Shown: in pieces, positions 15,549-24,334 of the stretch | How positions within the stretch are numbered: the first letter of the stretch is position 1 | How the letters are laid out: every line of letters begins with the position of its first letter | Assembly (NCBI GenBank): GCA_020049615.1 | Contig: JAIFKN010000132.1 | Span: forward strand, 1 to 26,155 | DNA: 26,155 nucleotides | Source: a bacterium | GTDB lineage: Bacteria > Planctomycetota > UBA11346 | Reading direction: 5' to 3' | The notes under the pieces: generated by a model | Seen by the model: only the letters and a program-made list of their open reading frames with translations | Told to the model about the DNA's origin: nothing | Databases searched by the model: none | Translations under genes and position numbers: made by a program

Positions 15549-16553
15549 ATGAAGAACGACGTAGCGGTCAAGACGCCCCCCAACCTGTTCGAGAAGACCC
15601 AGCAGTTGATCCGGCGGATCGAGCTGCAGCTCGACGGCCGGTTGATCTGCTACTGGATCTCACCCAACGGCTCGGTGTGCCAGAACGACGTCAACGTGTT
15701 CAATGCCGTGCTCAAGACGGTGGGGGACGCCGGAACCATCTACCTCTTCATCAAATCCGATGGCGGCGACGGCAAGGCCAGCCTGCGCATGGTCAATCTC
15801 CTGCGCAAGCACTGTCGGCGCCTGGTGGCGCTGGTGCCGCTCAACTGCGAGTCGGCCGCCACCATGCTGGCGCTGGGCGCCGACGCGATCCGCATGGGAC
15901 CGATGGCGTTCCTCACTCCGGTCGACACCTCGGTACGGCACGACCTCTCGCCGGTCGACAAGAGCAACGACCGGGTGTCCGTCGGCGTCAACGAGATGGA
16001 CCGCATCATCGCCAGTTGGAAGCGCAACGAGACGACCAAGGACGAGAACGTCTACAAGCACCTCTACCAGCACATCCATCCGCTGGCCATCGCCGCCGTC
16101 GACCGCGCCGGCAGCCTGTCGAACATGCTGTGCAACGAGATCATGGGCTACCACATGAAGGACGCGAAAAAGCGCGCCCGCATCAGCAAGGTGCTCAACA
16201 GCGACTACCCCTCGCACGGCTACCCTATCGTGCTGAAGGAAGCGCAGCGTATCGGCATCCCGGCCGAACCCCTGGACGATGCCGTGAACGAGATGCTCAT
16301 CGAACTGAACGAACTGTACTCGGAGATGGGCCAGAAGTGCCGCACCGACTTCGATCCGCACCACCACCGCGACAACGAGATCCTCAACATCATCGAATGT
16401 GCCGGGAAGATGGTCTACTACCACCTCGACAAGGAATGGCACTACAAGGAGTCGGAGCGGACCTGGCGATTCACCAACGACTACAGTTCCTACAAGGCCC
16501 GCGAACCCGGGCCCAAGGGCCGGATCGTCGAGAGCCTGTTCCACGTTCGCTGA
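15549..16553 (+). CDS. SDH/ClpP-like serine protease family protein (serine dehydrogenase proteinase type)
   Basis: 334 aa, no signal peptide and no membrane span, so cytosolic. The central part (about 60-230) has the ClpP/crotonase protease fold pattern: IKSDGGDGKASLRMVNLLR (oxyanion region), VALVPLNCESAATMLALGADAIRMGP with Ser102 as likely nucleophile, then FLTPVDTSV. His223 in SDYPSHGYPI is a candidate general base. This matches the SDH proteinase family (PF01972), named from an archaeal/thermophile enzyme; many bacterial members are uncharacterised. The C-terminal 90 residues are rich in His and aromatic residues (PHHHRDNEI, YYHLDKEWHYKESERTWRF) and may bind metal or nucleic acid, which is speculation. 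It converges with the RND gene with only 3 nt between stops. Confidence 0.82.
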   Translation: MKNDVAVKTPPNLFEKTQQLIRRIELQLDGRLICYWISPNGSVCQNDVNVFNAVLKTVGDAGTIYLFIKSDGGDGKASLRMVNLLRKHCRRLVALVPLNCESAATMLALGADAIRMGPMAFLTPVDTSVRHDLSPVDKSNDRVSVGVNEMDRIIASWKRNETTKDENVYKHLYQHIHPLAIAAVDRAGSLSNMLCNEIMGYHMKDAKKRARISKVLNSDYPSHGYPIVLKEAQRIGIPAEPLDDAVNEMLIELNELYSEMGQKCRTDFDPHHHRDNEILNIIECAGKMVYYHLDKEWHYKESERTWRFTNDYSSYKAREPGPKGRIVESLFHVR

Positions 16554-16556
16554 GCG

Positions 16557-19500
16557 TCACCCGCGATCTGGCGTCGAACTCTCCAGCTGATCCAGCTCGT
16601 CACCCATCGCATTGGCCGGGCGGGTGAAGCGGGCGACAAGGACGTAGAGCACCGGCACCACGAACAGCGTCAGCAGCGTCGACAGCGCCAGTCCGCCGAT
16701 GATGACGGTGCCGATGGCCTGCCGGGCCTCCGAGCCGGCGCCGCCGTGGATGACCAGCGGCACGGCGCCGGCGATCATGGCGATCGAGGTCATGACGATC
16801 GGACGCAGCCGCACCGCCGCAGCCTCGCGCGCGGCTGACAGGACGTCGCGCCCGGCGGCGCGCAACTGGTTGGCGAATTCGACCAGCAGGATGCCGTTCT
16901 TGGCCACCAGGCCGATCAGCATGACAGCCCCGATCTGGCTGTAGATGTTGTTGCTCTGCCCGGTGGCCCACAGCGCGGCCAGCGCCCCGGTGGTCGCCAG
17001 CGGAACGGTGATGATGATGATCGCCGGATGGATCCAGCTCTCGAACTGCGCCGCCAGGGCGAGGAAGACGATCAGCAGGGCCGCCGCGAACATGAGGAAC
17101 TGGCCGCCCGAGGTGTCGACGTATTCCTTGGCCTGGCCGGCCCAGCTGATCGCGGCGTTCTGCGGCAGGTTGGCGGCAGCCAGGGCACGGATCGTGTCGA
17201 CAGCCTCGCCCACGCCCATGTCGGACGGCAGCGCAGCGCTGACCGTCACCGCAGCACGACGGTCGACGCGGCGCAGCTCCTTGGGCACGCCTTCCTCGTG
17301 CGCCTTCACCACCGCCGACAGCGGGATGAGCTCGCCGCTGATCCGGCTGCGCACATGCAGGCGGTCGAGGTCGGCCGGTACACGGCGCTGCTCGCGATCA
17401 ACCTGGATGATGACGTCGTACTGCTGACCGCGATCCTCGATCGTGGTCGCCTTGCGCTCGCCGAAGGCGATGGCGAGGGCGTCGCCGACGTCACCGGCGG
17501 TCAGGCCAAGGGTGGCCATGCGGTCGCGATCGACCTCGACCGACAGTTGCGGCTTGGTCAGCTCGACCTCCTCGCGCACGTTGCCGAAGCGCCCATCCTT
17601 GCGCACGGCTCCTGCCAGGGAGGCCGCCATGGATCGCACCTTCGGGTGGTCCTCGGCGCCGACCACCACCTGCAGGCTCTGGCCGAAGTCGCGGATGCCG
17701 AAGCTGTCCGGGTTGCGCGCATAGATGATGGCCCCATTGATGGCCCTGAGGTCCTTGCCGATCGCCGCCGTCACCACCTGCTGCCGCACCGCGCGTTCGG
17801 CCCAGGGCTTGAAGCGCAGGATGACCGAGGCGGCGTTGACTCCTCCGCTGCTGCCGAAGCCCGGGATGATCGAGAACACGCTGCTGACCGGGCCGTCGGG
17901 GCCGATGAACCTGGCTGCCGCGGCATTGACCTGCTGGACCACGGCGCGGGTCTCGTCGATGGTCGCCCCCTGCGGCAGCTCGATGATGATAAAGGTGCGG
18001 CCCTGATCCTCGCTCGGCGACAGGGCACGCTGCACCTGCGTGTACAGCAGGACCGTGCCGGCGCAGAACACCACGAAGACGCCGAGAACCACGATCTTGC
18101 GCCGCAGACCCCAGTCCAAGGTCGCCGCATATCCCCGCTCGAGGGCGGACAGGACGGCGCCGATACCGCGCGAGATCGGCCCATCATGATCATGGCGGTG
18201 CAGCAGGCGACGGCACAGCACCGGCGTCAGTGTCAGGGCGACGAACGAGGACCCCAGCACGGCGGCCGCCATGGTGATGCCGAACTCCTGGAAGAGGCGG
18301 CCGACGCGTCCGGTCATGAAGCTGATCGGCACGAACACCGCGACCAGCACGATGGTCGTCGAGATGACGGCGAAGGCGACTTGGCGCGTGCCGCGGGCGG
18401 CGGCCAGGGCGGCCGGCTCGCCACCTTCCAGGCGCCGGTAGCCGTTTTCCAGCACGACGATGGCATCGTCGACCACCAATCCGATGGCGAGGACGAAGGC
18501 AAGCAAGGTGAGGACGTTGACCGAGAAGCCGAGCGCGGCCATCACCGGGAGGGCGGCGGCGAGCGACACCGGCACGGCCAGCATCGGGATCAGGGTCGCG
18601 CCCCAGGCGCGCAGGAACACCAGGATGACCAGGGCGACGAGGATGACGGCCTCGATCAGGGTCGAGACGACCGACTGGATCGAGGCGCGGATGAACTGCG
18701 ATTCGTCATAGGCGATCGCCAGCTTGATGTCCTCGGGCAGGTTCGGCCGAATGCGCTCCAAGGCCGCCTGCACACCGTCCGCGACCTCCAGGGTGTTGGC
18801 GGTGGACTGCCGCACCACGCCCAGGCCGATGGCGTTGCGTCCGTCGATGAGCAGGCCGTTGCGGTAGCTGGCGGCCCCCCGCTCAATGCGGGCCACCTCG
18901 CCAAGACGGACCTCGCCGCCACTGCCGGCGCGCAGGATCAGGCCGGCGAACTGCGTCGGATCGGACAGGCGGGCGTCGGCGCGCACGGTCAACTCGCGGG
19001 CGGTGCCTTCGATGCGGCCACCAGGCAGTTCGAGGTTCTCGGCCTTCAGGCGCGTCTCGATATCGGTGGCGGTGACGCCGAGGGCGGCCATGCGGTCGGG
19101 GTCGAGCCACACGCGCATGGCGTAGCGGCGTTCGCCGCCGATGCGCACGCTGGCCACGCCGGGGACGACGGACAGCGCATCGATCAACTCGCGCCGGGCG
19201 TAGTCGGTCAGCTGCAGCGCGTCGCGCGTGCTGCTCTCCATGCCGACGAACATCACCGGACTGGACGAGGAGCTCGCCTTCTCGACCACCGGATCGTCCG
19301 CCTCATCCGGCAGCACGCGTTGCACCTTGCCGAGCTGGTCGCGGACGTCGGCAGCGGCGAATTCGATGTCGCGACCAAGCCGGAACTCGATGTCGATGCG
19401 GCTGGTGCCGTCGGTAGAGGTCGACGTGATCGACTTCACGCCTTCGATGCCGGCGATGACCTCCTCGATGCGCTTGGTCACCTCGCTTTCGATGACCGCC

Positions 19501-19667
19501 GACGAGGCGCCGGTGTACTCGGTGCGCACGCTGACCACTGGCGGATCGATGTCGGGATACTGCCGGACCGGCAGACGGGTCAGGGCCCACAGCCCGACCA
19601 CCACCAGGCCGAGGTTGAGCACCGTGGCGAGGACCGGCCGGCGCAGGGCGAGGTCGGAGAGCTGCAT
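16557..19667 (-). CDS. RND-family inner-membrane efflux pump (AcrB/MexB-like, HAE1 type)
   Basis: 1036 aa from ATG 19667 (MQLSDLALRRPVLATVL), placed 1 nt after the adaptor stop; longer starts lie inside the adaptor gene. It is a proton-driven pump of the inner membrane exporting hydrophobic compounds through a tripartite channel. The first membrane helix (about 10-30) leads into a large periplasmic loop, then helices from about 335 onward with the proton-relay pair Asp400-Asp401 in IGLVVDDAIVVLENGYRR, then a second periplasmic loop and a second helix block (LIVFLALAAQFESWIHPAIIIITVPLA). Length and the DD pair match hydrophobe/amphiphile exporters rather than metal pumps. No TolC-like outer-membrane gene is in this window, so the channel must be encoded elsewhere. 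Substrate unknown. Confidence 0.95.
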   Translation of the reverse strand: MQLSDLALRRPVLATVLNLGLVVVGLWALTRLPVRQYPDIDPPVVSVRTEYTGASSAVIESEVTKRIEEVIAGIEGVKSITSTSTDGTSRIDIEFRLGRDIEFAAADVRDQLGKVQRVLPDEADDPVVEKASSSSSPVMFVGMESSTRDALQLTDYARRELIDALSVVPGVASVRIGGERRYAMRVWLDPDRMAALGVTATDIETRLKAENLELPGGRIEGTARELTVRADARLSDPTQFAGLILRAGSGGEVRLGEVARIERGAASYRNGLLIDGRNAIGLGVVRQSTANTLEVADGVQAALERIRPNLPEDIKLAIAYDESQFIRASIQSVVSTLIEAVILVALVILVFLRAWGATLIPMLAVPVSLAAALPVMAALGFSVNVLTLLAFVLAIGLVVDDAIVVLENGYRRLEGGEPAALAAARGTRQVAFAVISTTIVLVAVFVPISFMTGRVGRLFQEFGITMAAAVLGSSFVALTLTPVLCRRLLHRHDHDGPISRGIGAVLSALERGYAATLDWGLRRKIVVLGVFVVFCAGTVLLYTQVQRALSPSEDQGRTFIIIELPQGATIDETRAVVQQVNAAAARFIGPDGPVSSVFSIIPGFGSSGGVNAASVILRFKPWAERAVRQQVVTAAIGKDLRAINGAIIYARNPDSFGIRDFGQSLQVVVGAEDHPKVRSMAASLAGAVRKDGRFGNVREEVELTKPQLSVEVDRDRMATLGLTAGDVGDALAIAFGERKATTIEDRGQQYDVIIQVDREQRRVPADLDRLHVRSRISGELIPLSAVVKAHEEGVPKELRRVDRRAAVTVSAALPSDMGVGEAVDTIRALAAANLPQNAAISWAGQAKEYVDTSGGQFLMFAAALLIVFLALAAQFESWIHPAIIIITVPLATTGALAALWATGQSNNIYSQIGAVMLIGLVAKNGILLVEFANQLRAAGRDVLSAAREAAAVRLRPIVMTSIAMIAGAVPLVIHGGAGSEARQAIGTVIIGGLALSTLLTLFVVPVLYVLVARFTRPANAMGDELDQLESSTPDRG

Positions 19668-19668
19668 G

Positions 19669-20712
19669 TCAGGGCTTCTTCGGCGCCGCAGGCTTGGCGG
19701 GTTCGCGGATCTGCACCGGCTGGCCGTCGCGTACGCCCTGCAATCCCTGGACCACGACGGCCGTACCGGCGGCGAGACCGTCGAGGATCTGGACCGCTCC
19801 CGGCATGCGAACCCCGGTGGTGACATTGGTCCGCACCGCCTTGCCGTCCGTCACCGACCAGACGAAGGCCGTGCCGCCCTGCATCACCACCGCGACTTCG
19901 GGGACGGTGACCGATCTTTCGAACCGCTCGGCGACCAGCTCGACGGTCAGGGCCATGCCCGGACGGAGCGCGCGGTCCTGGTTCGGCACCAGCGCCACCG
20001 CGCCCACGGCGCGGGTGCGCTCATCCGACCCCGGATCGATGGCGGTGACGGTGCCGGCGAAGCTGCGTCCTGGATAGGCGGGGGACGAGGCCCGCACGGT
20101 CAGTCCGGGCTTCAGCACCGCCAGGTGCACCTCGGGGACGGCGAAGGAGACCTGCATCGGATCGAGTCTGGCGAGCGGCGCGATCGGCGTGCCGGGTGCG
20201 ACCAGGCTGCCCACCCCGACGCGACGGATGCCGATCGAACCGGAGAACGGGGCGAGCACGGTGCGGTCGGCCAGGGTCGCCTCGGCCAGTTCGAGGGCGC
20301 CCTGCTTCGCCGCCACCTCCGCCGCGAGGCGGTCGATCTCATCCTGGCTGACCAGACTGCGGTCCAGCAGCGGTTTCCGGTTGGCCAGCTCCTTGGCCGC
20401 CTTGTCGAGCTCGCCGCGCGCCTCCCGGGCGGCTGCCGACTCGCGGGCGCTGTCGAGACGCAGCAGCACCTGGCCGGCAACCACTTCGGATCCGTTCTGG
20501 AAGGCGATCTCGGTGACCAGGCCGGAGGCCTTGCTCGACAGCACGATGCCATCCACTGCGGAGGCCTGACCGAGCAGGCGCACGATCCGCTCGACCGGCT
20601 GTTCGCGGGCGGCGGCCACGTCGACCAGGGCGGGCTGGGACTGGGGCTTGCCCTTGGCCGGGGCCCCGCAGGCGCAGAGAACCAGGCAGACCAGGAGGAC
20701 GGCTCGGAGCAT
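19669..20712 (-). CDS. Periplasmic adaptor (membrane fusion) lipoprotein of the RND efflux pump
   Basis: 347 aa from ATG 20712 (MLRAVLLVCLVLCACG); the signal ends in LCAC, giving a likely lipid-modified Cys. An alternative ATG at 20751 adds 13 residues and is preceded by TAGGAG, so the start is uncertain. Order: biotinyl-lipoyl-like half (VLSSKASGLVTEIAFQNGSEVVAGQVLLRLD), an alpha-helical hairpin (about 90-140, ARESAAAREARGELDKAAKEL...), the second lipoyl half (LAPFSGSIGIRRVGVGSLVAPGTPI), beta-barrel and membrane-proximal domains. It links the RND pump to an outer-membrane channel. It is upstream of the pump by 1 nt, the usual adaptor-pump order. Confidence 0.93.
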   Translation of the reverse strand: MLRAVLLVCLVLCACGAPAKGKPQSQPALVDVAAAREQPVERIVRLLGQASAVDGIVLSSKASGLVTEIAFQNGSEVVAGQVLLRLDSARESAAAREARGELDKAAKELANRKPLLDRSLVSQDEIDRLAAEVAAKQGALELAEATLADRTVLAPFSGSIGIRRVGVGSLVAPGTPIAPLARLDPMQVSFAVPEVHLAVLKPGLTVRASSPAYPGRSFAGTVTAIDPGSDERTRAVGAVALVPNQDRALRPGMALTVELVAERFERSVTVPEVAVVMQGGTAFVWSVTDGKAVRTNVTTGVRMPGAVQILDGLAAGTAVVVQGLQGVRDGQPVQIREPAKPAAPKKP

Positions 20713-20751
20713 GGCGGCACCTTGCCCGCGATCCGACCCCCGGGCAACCAT

Positions 20752-20763
20752 TTAGGCTCCTAA
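20752..20763. promoter_or_regulatory. short palindrome upstream of the efflux operon
   Basis: TTAGGCTCCTAA has 5-bp arms around a 2-nt centre and lies just upstream of the adaptor gene, only 4 nt past the stop of the UDP-glucose dehydrogenase gene (minus strand). It could be an operator or part of the promoter, as the minus strand reads TAGGAG five bases before the ATG at 20751. Evidence is position and symmetry only. Confidence 0.3.
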
Positions 20764-20767
20764 GCGT

Positions 20768-22117
20768 TCAACGTCGTTCGAGCGCGCTCGGCACTCCGAC
20801 AGGGTAGACCTCCAGGCCGAATTCGCGGCAGCGGGCGTCGTCGTACTGGTTGCGACCATCGAAGATCGCCTTGCCGGCAAGCTGCGCCGCCAGCTTGCGG
20901 AAATCAGGCCTGCGGAACGGACGCCACTCGGTCATCAGACAGAGCACATCGGCCCCTTGCGAAGCGTCATACATCTCTTCGTGGTAGGTCAGCCGCGGCA
21001 GCATGCCGAGCGCCCGCTGCGCCTCGTGCGCGGCCTTGGGATCGTGGGCCCGCACCGTCGCGCCGGCTTCGACCAGTTCGCGGATCAGGCCGATGGCCGG
21101 GGCCTCGCGCACGTCGTCGGTGTTGGGCTTGAACGCCAGTCCCCACACCGCCACGGTCAGCGAGGCCAGCTTGCGGTTCTTCAGCTCGCACCACGCCGCC
21201 AGCTTGCGCTGCACCGTGCGCAGCTGGGCCTTGTTGACCTGGTCGACCGCTTCGAGGATGCGCGGCGTATAGCCGTGCTCCTCGGCGGTGCGGGCGAGGG
21301 CGCGGACGTCCTTTGGGAAGCACGAGCCGCCGTAGCCGCAGCCGGGATGGAGGAACTGCAGGCCGATGCGGCTGTCGGCGCCGACGCCGAGCCGCACCTG
21401 GCGCACGTCGGCCCCGACCCGCTCGCAGATGTTGGCGATCTCGTTGATGAAGCTGATCTTGGTCGCCAGCATCGAGTTGGCGGCGTACTTGGTCATCTCC
21501 GCGCTGCGGATGTCCATGGTGTAGAAGCGCAGGCCGTTGCGGATGAACGGCGCGTACAACTCGTGCAGCAGGGAGGCGGCCTTGGGCGAGTCGACGCCGA
21601 CCACGACGCGGTCGGGCTTCATGAAGTCCTCGACCGCGCTGCCCTCCTTGAGGAACTCCGGGTTGCTGGCGACATCGAAGGGGACGGCGGCCTGCCGCTT
21701 GGCCAGTTCCTCGGCGATCCAGCCGCGCACGCGGTCGGCGGTGCCGACCGGCACGGTGCTCTTGTCGACCACCAGGACGTGGGCGGCGAGGTTGCGGCCG
21801 ATGTCGCGGGCGGCGCTCTCGACGTACTTCAGATCGGCGCGGCCGTCATCGCTCATCGGCGTGCCGACGCAGATGAAGGCCACCTCGGCGTCCTTCAGGC
21901 CCTCAGCCGCCTTGGTGCTGAAGAGCAGGCGGCCGTGGTGGATGTTGTCATGCAGGAGTTCGTTCAGGCCCGGTTCGTAAATCGGACTCTCGCCCCGGCG
22001 CAGGCGCTCGACCTTGGCGGCATCGACGTCGATGCAGGTGACGTCGTTGCCCATCTCGGCGAAGCAGGTGCCGGTGACCAGCCCAACGTAGCCGGTGCCG
22101 AAGATCGCGATGCGCAT
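20768..22117 (-). CDS. ugd: UDP-glucose 6-dehydrogenase
   Basis: 449 aa cytosolic enzyme converting UDP-glucose to UDP-glucuronate with two NAD+ (EC 1.1.1.22), supplying uronic acid for surface polysaccharide. The N-terminal Rossmann motif FGTGYVGLVTG (6-16), the substrate region DKSTVPVGTADRVR (118-131), NPEFLKEGSAVEDFMKPDR (152-170), Lys210 and the catalytic Cys266 in HPGCGYGGSCFPKD are all present. GDP-mannose and UDP-ManNAc dehydrogenases share the fold, but the overall pattern (KSTVPVGTA, NPEFLKEGSAV, GGSCFPKD) is that of the UDP-glucose enzyme. The ATG has a G-rich stretch (22128-22124) 6 nt upstream. A strong hairpin at 22147-22179 separates it from the next gene, so it probably has its own promoter in that short gap or relies on read-through. 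Confidence 0.96.
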   Translation of the reverse strand: MRIAIFGTGYVGLVTGTCFAEMGNDVTCIDVDAAKVERLRRGESPIYEPGLNELLHDNIHHGRLLFSTKAAEGLKDAEVAFICVGTPMSDDGRADLKYVESAARDIGRNLAAHVLVVDKSTVPVGTADRVRGWIAEELAKRQAAVPFDVASNPEFLKEGSAVEDFMKPDRVVVGVDSPKAASLLHELYAPFIRNGLRFYTMDIRSAEMTKYAANSMLATKISFINEIANICERVGADVRQVRLGVGADSRIGLQFLHPGCGYGGSCFPKDVRALARTAEEHGYTPRILEAVDQVNKAQLRTVQRKLAAWCELKNRKLASLTVAVWGLAFKPNTDDVREAPAIGLIRELVEAGATVRAHDPKAAHEAQRALGMLPRLTYHEEMYDASQGADVLCLMTEWRPFRRPDFRKLAAQLAGKAIFDGRNQYDDARCREFGLEVYPVGVPSALERR

Positions 22118-22146
22118 GCTGAACCCCCAGGGTCTGGCATGGTGCA

Positions 22147-22179
22147 GCGATCATCCCCGCCTCAAGGGGGGATGATCGC
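22147..22179. terminator. perfect 12-bp inverted repeat, terminator-like hairpin
   Basis: GCGATCATCCCC (22147-22158) and GGGGATGATCGC (22168-22179) are perfect complements around a 9-nt loop. It lies 14 nt beyond the stop of the small gene at 22194 (minus strand) and 29 nt before the ugd start. No run of T follows on either strand, so it is not a classical intrinsic terminator; it could end or stabilise the small-gene transcript, or be a binding site. Confidence 0.55.
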
Positions 22180-22193
22180 AGATGCACCCGTCG

Positions 22194-22406
22194 TCAGGCT
22201 TCGAGTTCGGCGAGGACGGCGATGGCCGCCGCCCAGCGGGCGAACTTGAGCTTGCCGAGGTCGCCGACGGTTTTAACGCCGAAGGCCTGCTGCAGAAGTT
22301 CGGCATCCTTCTCGGTGACGCCCTGCAGGGCGCTGACCGGGGCGGCTGCGATCTCGCGCAGGGACTTGCCTTCGTAGGACTTGTCAACGGCGGCATTGAT
22401 GTTCAT
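22194..22406 (-). CDS. Small protein with helix-hairpin-helix-like C-terminal half
   Basis: 70 aa from ATG 22406 (MNINAAVDKSYEGKSLREIAAAP), chosen because GGAG (22418-22415) lies 8 nt upstream; an upstream GTG at 22427 has no such site. Middle and end read PVSALQGVTEKDAELLQQAFGVKTVGDLGKLKFARWAAAIAVLAELEA, the 'L.GV....A..L..AFGV.TV.DL' cadence of helix-hairpin-helix proteins. No signal or membrane segment. Similar small proteins occur in diverse bacteria, with no function I can name. It lies 45 nt downstream of the kinase gene on the same strand and may share its transcript; the hairpin after its stop fits a transcript end. Confidence 0.75.
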   Translation of the reverse strand: MNINAAVDKSYEGKSLREIAAAPVSALQGVTEKDAELLQQAFGVKTVGDLGKLKFARWAAAIAVLAELEA

Positions 22407-22451
22407 GGGCTGGTCTCCGTGGACCACCCGTATGCCTGCACCGGTGGAAGG

Positions 22452-24311
22452 TCAACGGGCGGCTGGCAGGGCGGAGGAGAGGCGTTCAGCCCTCAACCGT
22501 ACCGTGTCGATCTCGTGCTGCCGCCAGGCGTCCAACTGCGGCCGGATCTGCTCGGGGAAGGCCTGCGACAGCAGTTTCTCCACCGCGTCGCCATGCGTGT
22601 CATCCGAGCGCAGGGCGAGGACGTCGTCGAACTGGGGGAGGGTCGTCCCAGCCAGCCGCCTCTTCCAGTCCGGCTTGGCGGACTCGACTAGCAGCCAGGC
22701 CACCGATTCTCGGGCTGCGCCGTAAGCCGATGGCAGGCGCAGCATGTTCTCGACGTGGATACGGATGCGATCGGCGTCGGTGCTGCGGCGCATGCGTTCG
22801 AGAAGATCCAGGCCGATCGCCCTGACGTCCTCGTCCTTGTCGCCCAGCCGCCGCCGCGCGTCCTCCTCGGCGCCAGGCAGAGCGGAGATCAGGTCGGCCA
22901 GCGTGCCGTAGTATGATGCCACACGGTTGGCCGGCACGATCCAGCGCCACGCCACCGCCACCTGCTTGGGCGTGGTAAGCGCCTTCAACTGGAGCACCGC
23001 CTCGAGGGTCGGCGGCTCGTGCTCGGGCAGATCCTCGATCACCGCTGCGGCCGCGATCTGGTCGCCGGGGTGGTTGCGCAGCAGGTCGCGGTAGGCGGTG
23101 GTCGCCTCCTTCTCCCGGCCGGTGCGCCAGAGCTGGCGCGCCTCGGCCAGATCGACCTCGCGCACCAACGGCTTGAAGTCGCCCGATGGGTTGCGTTCGA
23201 CCAGCCTGGTGATGCGCGAGCGGGCTTCAGCGATCTGACCGATCTCGGCCAGCTTGCGCACCACGGCGTGCTCTTCCTGGCGGGTCGGAATCATGGTGTG
23301 GATGTTGATGGCCAGCCACAGCAGGGCGAGGAAGCCGACGCCGATGGCCGGGATCAGCCAGCGGCGCGGACGCCGGACGAGCGGTGCGGTCACGGTGTGA
23401 ACGGTTTCCGGTACTGCGGTCGGGGCGGTCGCCGGGGTCAGCGTCGGCGCCAGGGCGGTAGGGATGGCGTGCGGGATGTCGCGCAGTCGGTCGGGGATGC
23501 GGGCGTTGCCGGCGAGGGCGGCTGCAAGGGCGGCTGCCGTCGGACGGTCCTCGGCGCGCTTGGCCAGGCAGGAGGCCAGCAGCCGGGCGATGGCGGGGTC
23601 GAGGCCGGCCACGCTCGTGGTGGGATCCGGCGGCGACTCCTCGGCATGGCGGCGCAGCAGGTCCATCACGTCGCTGCCACGGTATGGCGGCTGGCCGGTC
23701 AGCAGATGGTACCAGGTGCACCCCAGGGAATAGACGTCGGCCGGCTGCCCACCGGGCGATCCGTCGCGGCATTCAGGTGCCAGATAGGCCGGCGTGCCGA
23801 CCACCGAACCAGCGGCGGTGAGCTGGGACGCATCGAGGGCCCGGGCCAGGCCGAAGTCCCCCAGCCGGGCGCTGCCGTCGCTGGCCAGCAGGGCGTTGTC
23901 CGGCTTGATGTCGCGGTGGATGACGCCTGCGGCATGGGCGGCGGCGAGGGCCTCGGCCAGATGGCGGATCAGGGCGCAGGCCTCGGTCCAGGCCAGGCGG
24001 CCGCACCACGGGCGCAGCGAGCCGCCACCCTCGATGAGTTCCATGACCAGGAGGATCTCACCGTCGGCCTGCACCAGGTCATGCACCTGCACGACATACG
24101 GGCTCTTCACGCTGGCCAGGGCGCGTGCCTCGCGGGCCAGGCGCTCGACCGCGCCAGGATTGCCGGCGAACTGAGGCAGGATGCGCTTCACCGCCACGTG
24201 GCGGGTGAGGACGATCTGCTCGGCACGATAGACCTCGCCCATGGCTCCGTGGCCGAGGATACGGCCGATGCGGAAGCCGCCGATGGTCCGACCCTCGGCG
24301 AGGACGCTCAT
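22452..24311 (-). CDS. Hanks-type serine/threonine protein kinase with one membrane span and helical extracytoplasmic domain
   Basis: 619 aa. The kinase domain (about 12-265) is complete: glycine loop LGHGAMGEVYRAE (19-31), Lys42 in AVKRIL, catalytic Asp134 in HRDIKPDN, DFG (152-154), APE (178-180) and the DVYSLGC F-helix motif. It should phosphorylate Ser/Thr on cytosolic proteins. A Pro/Thr/Ala-rich linker (280-312) leads to a membrane helix (about 318-337). The outside portion (340-619) is alpha-helical: a TPR-like stretch (AEIGQIAEARSRITRLVERNP, REKEATTAYRDLLRNHPGD) and HEAT-like sequence near DKDEDVRAIGLDLLERM. It is likely a sensor domain of unknown ligand. Such kinases are abundant in Planctomycetota and Myxococcota. 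It is divergent from the MTHFR fusion across 140 nt. Confidence 0.93.
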   Translation of the reverse strand: MSVLAEGRTIGGFRIGRILGHGAMGEVYRAEQIVLTRHVAVKRILPQFAGNPGAVERLAREARALASVKSPYVVQVHDLVQADGEILLVMELIEGGGSLRPWCGRLAWTEACALIRHLAEALAAAHAAGVIHRDIKPDNALLASDGSARLGDFGLARALDASQLTAAGSVVGTPAYLAPECRDGSPGGQPADVYSLGCTWYHLLTGQPPYRGSDVMDLLRRHAEESPPDPTTSVAGLDPAIARLLASCLAKRAEDRPTAAALAAALAGNARIPDRLRDIPHAIPTALAPTLTPATAPTAVPETVHTVTAPLVRRPRRWLIPAIGVGFLALLWLAINIHTMIPTRQEEHAVVRKLAEIGQIAEARSRITRLVERNPSGDFKPLVREVDLAEARQLWRTGREKEATTAYRDLLRNHPGDQIAAAAVIEDLPEHEPPTLEAVLQLKALTTPKQVAVAWRWIVPANRVASYYGTLADLISALPGAEEDARRRLGDKDEDVRAIGLDLLERMRRSTDADRIRIHVENMLRLPSAYGAARESVAWLLVESAKPDWKRRLAGTTLPQFDDVLALRSDDTHGDAVEKLLSQAFPEQIRPQLDAWRQHEIDTVRLRAERLSSALPAAR

Positions 24312-24334
24312 GCCGCGATGGTGGCCGGTTGCTT

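Noticed and set aside
17028..19823. Very long open frame (931 codons) on the plus strand across the RND gene
   Set aside because: It is antisense to a well-recognised RND pump, has an Asp/His/Gln-rich composition typical of the reverse frame of GC-rich genes, and has no recognisable domain.
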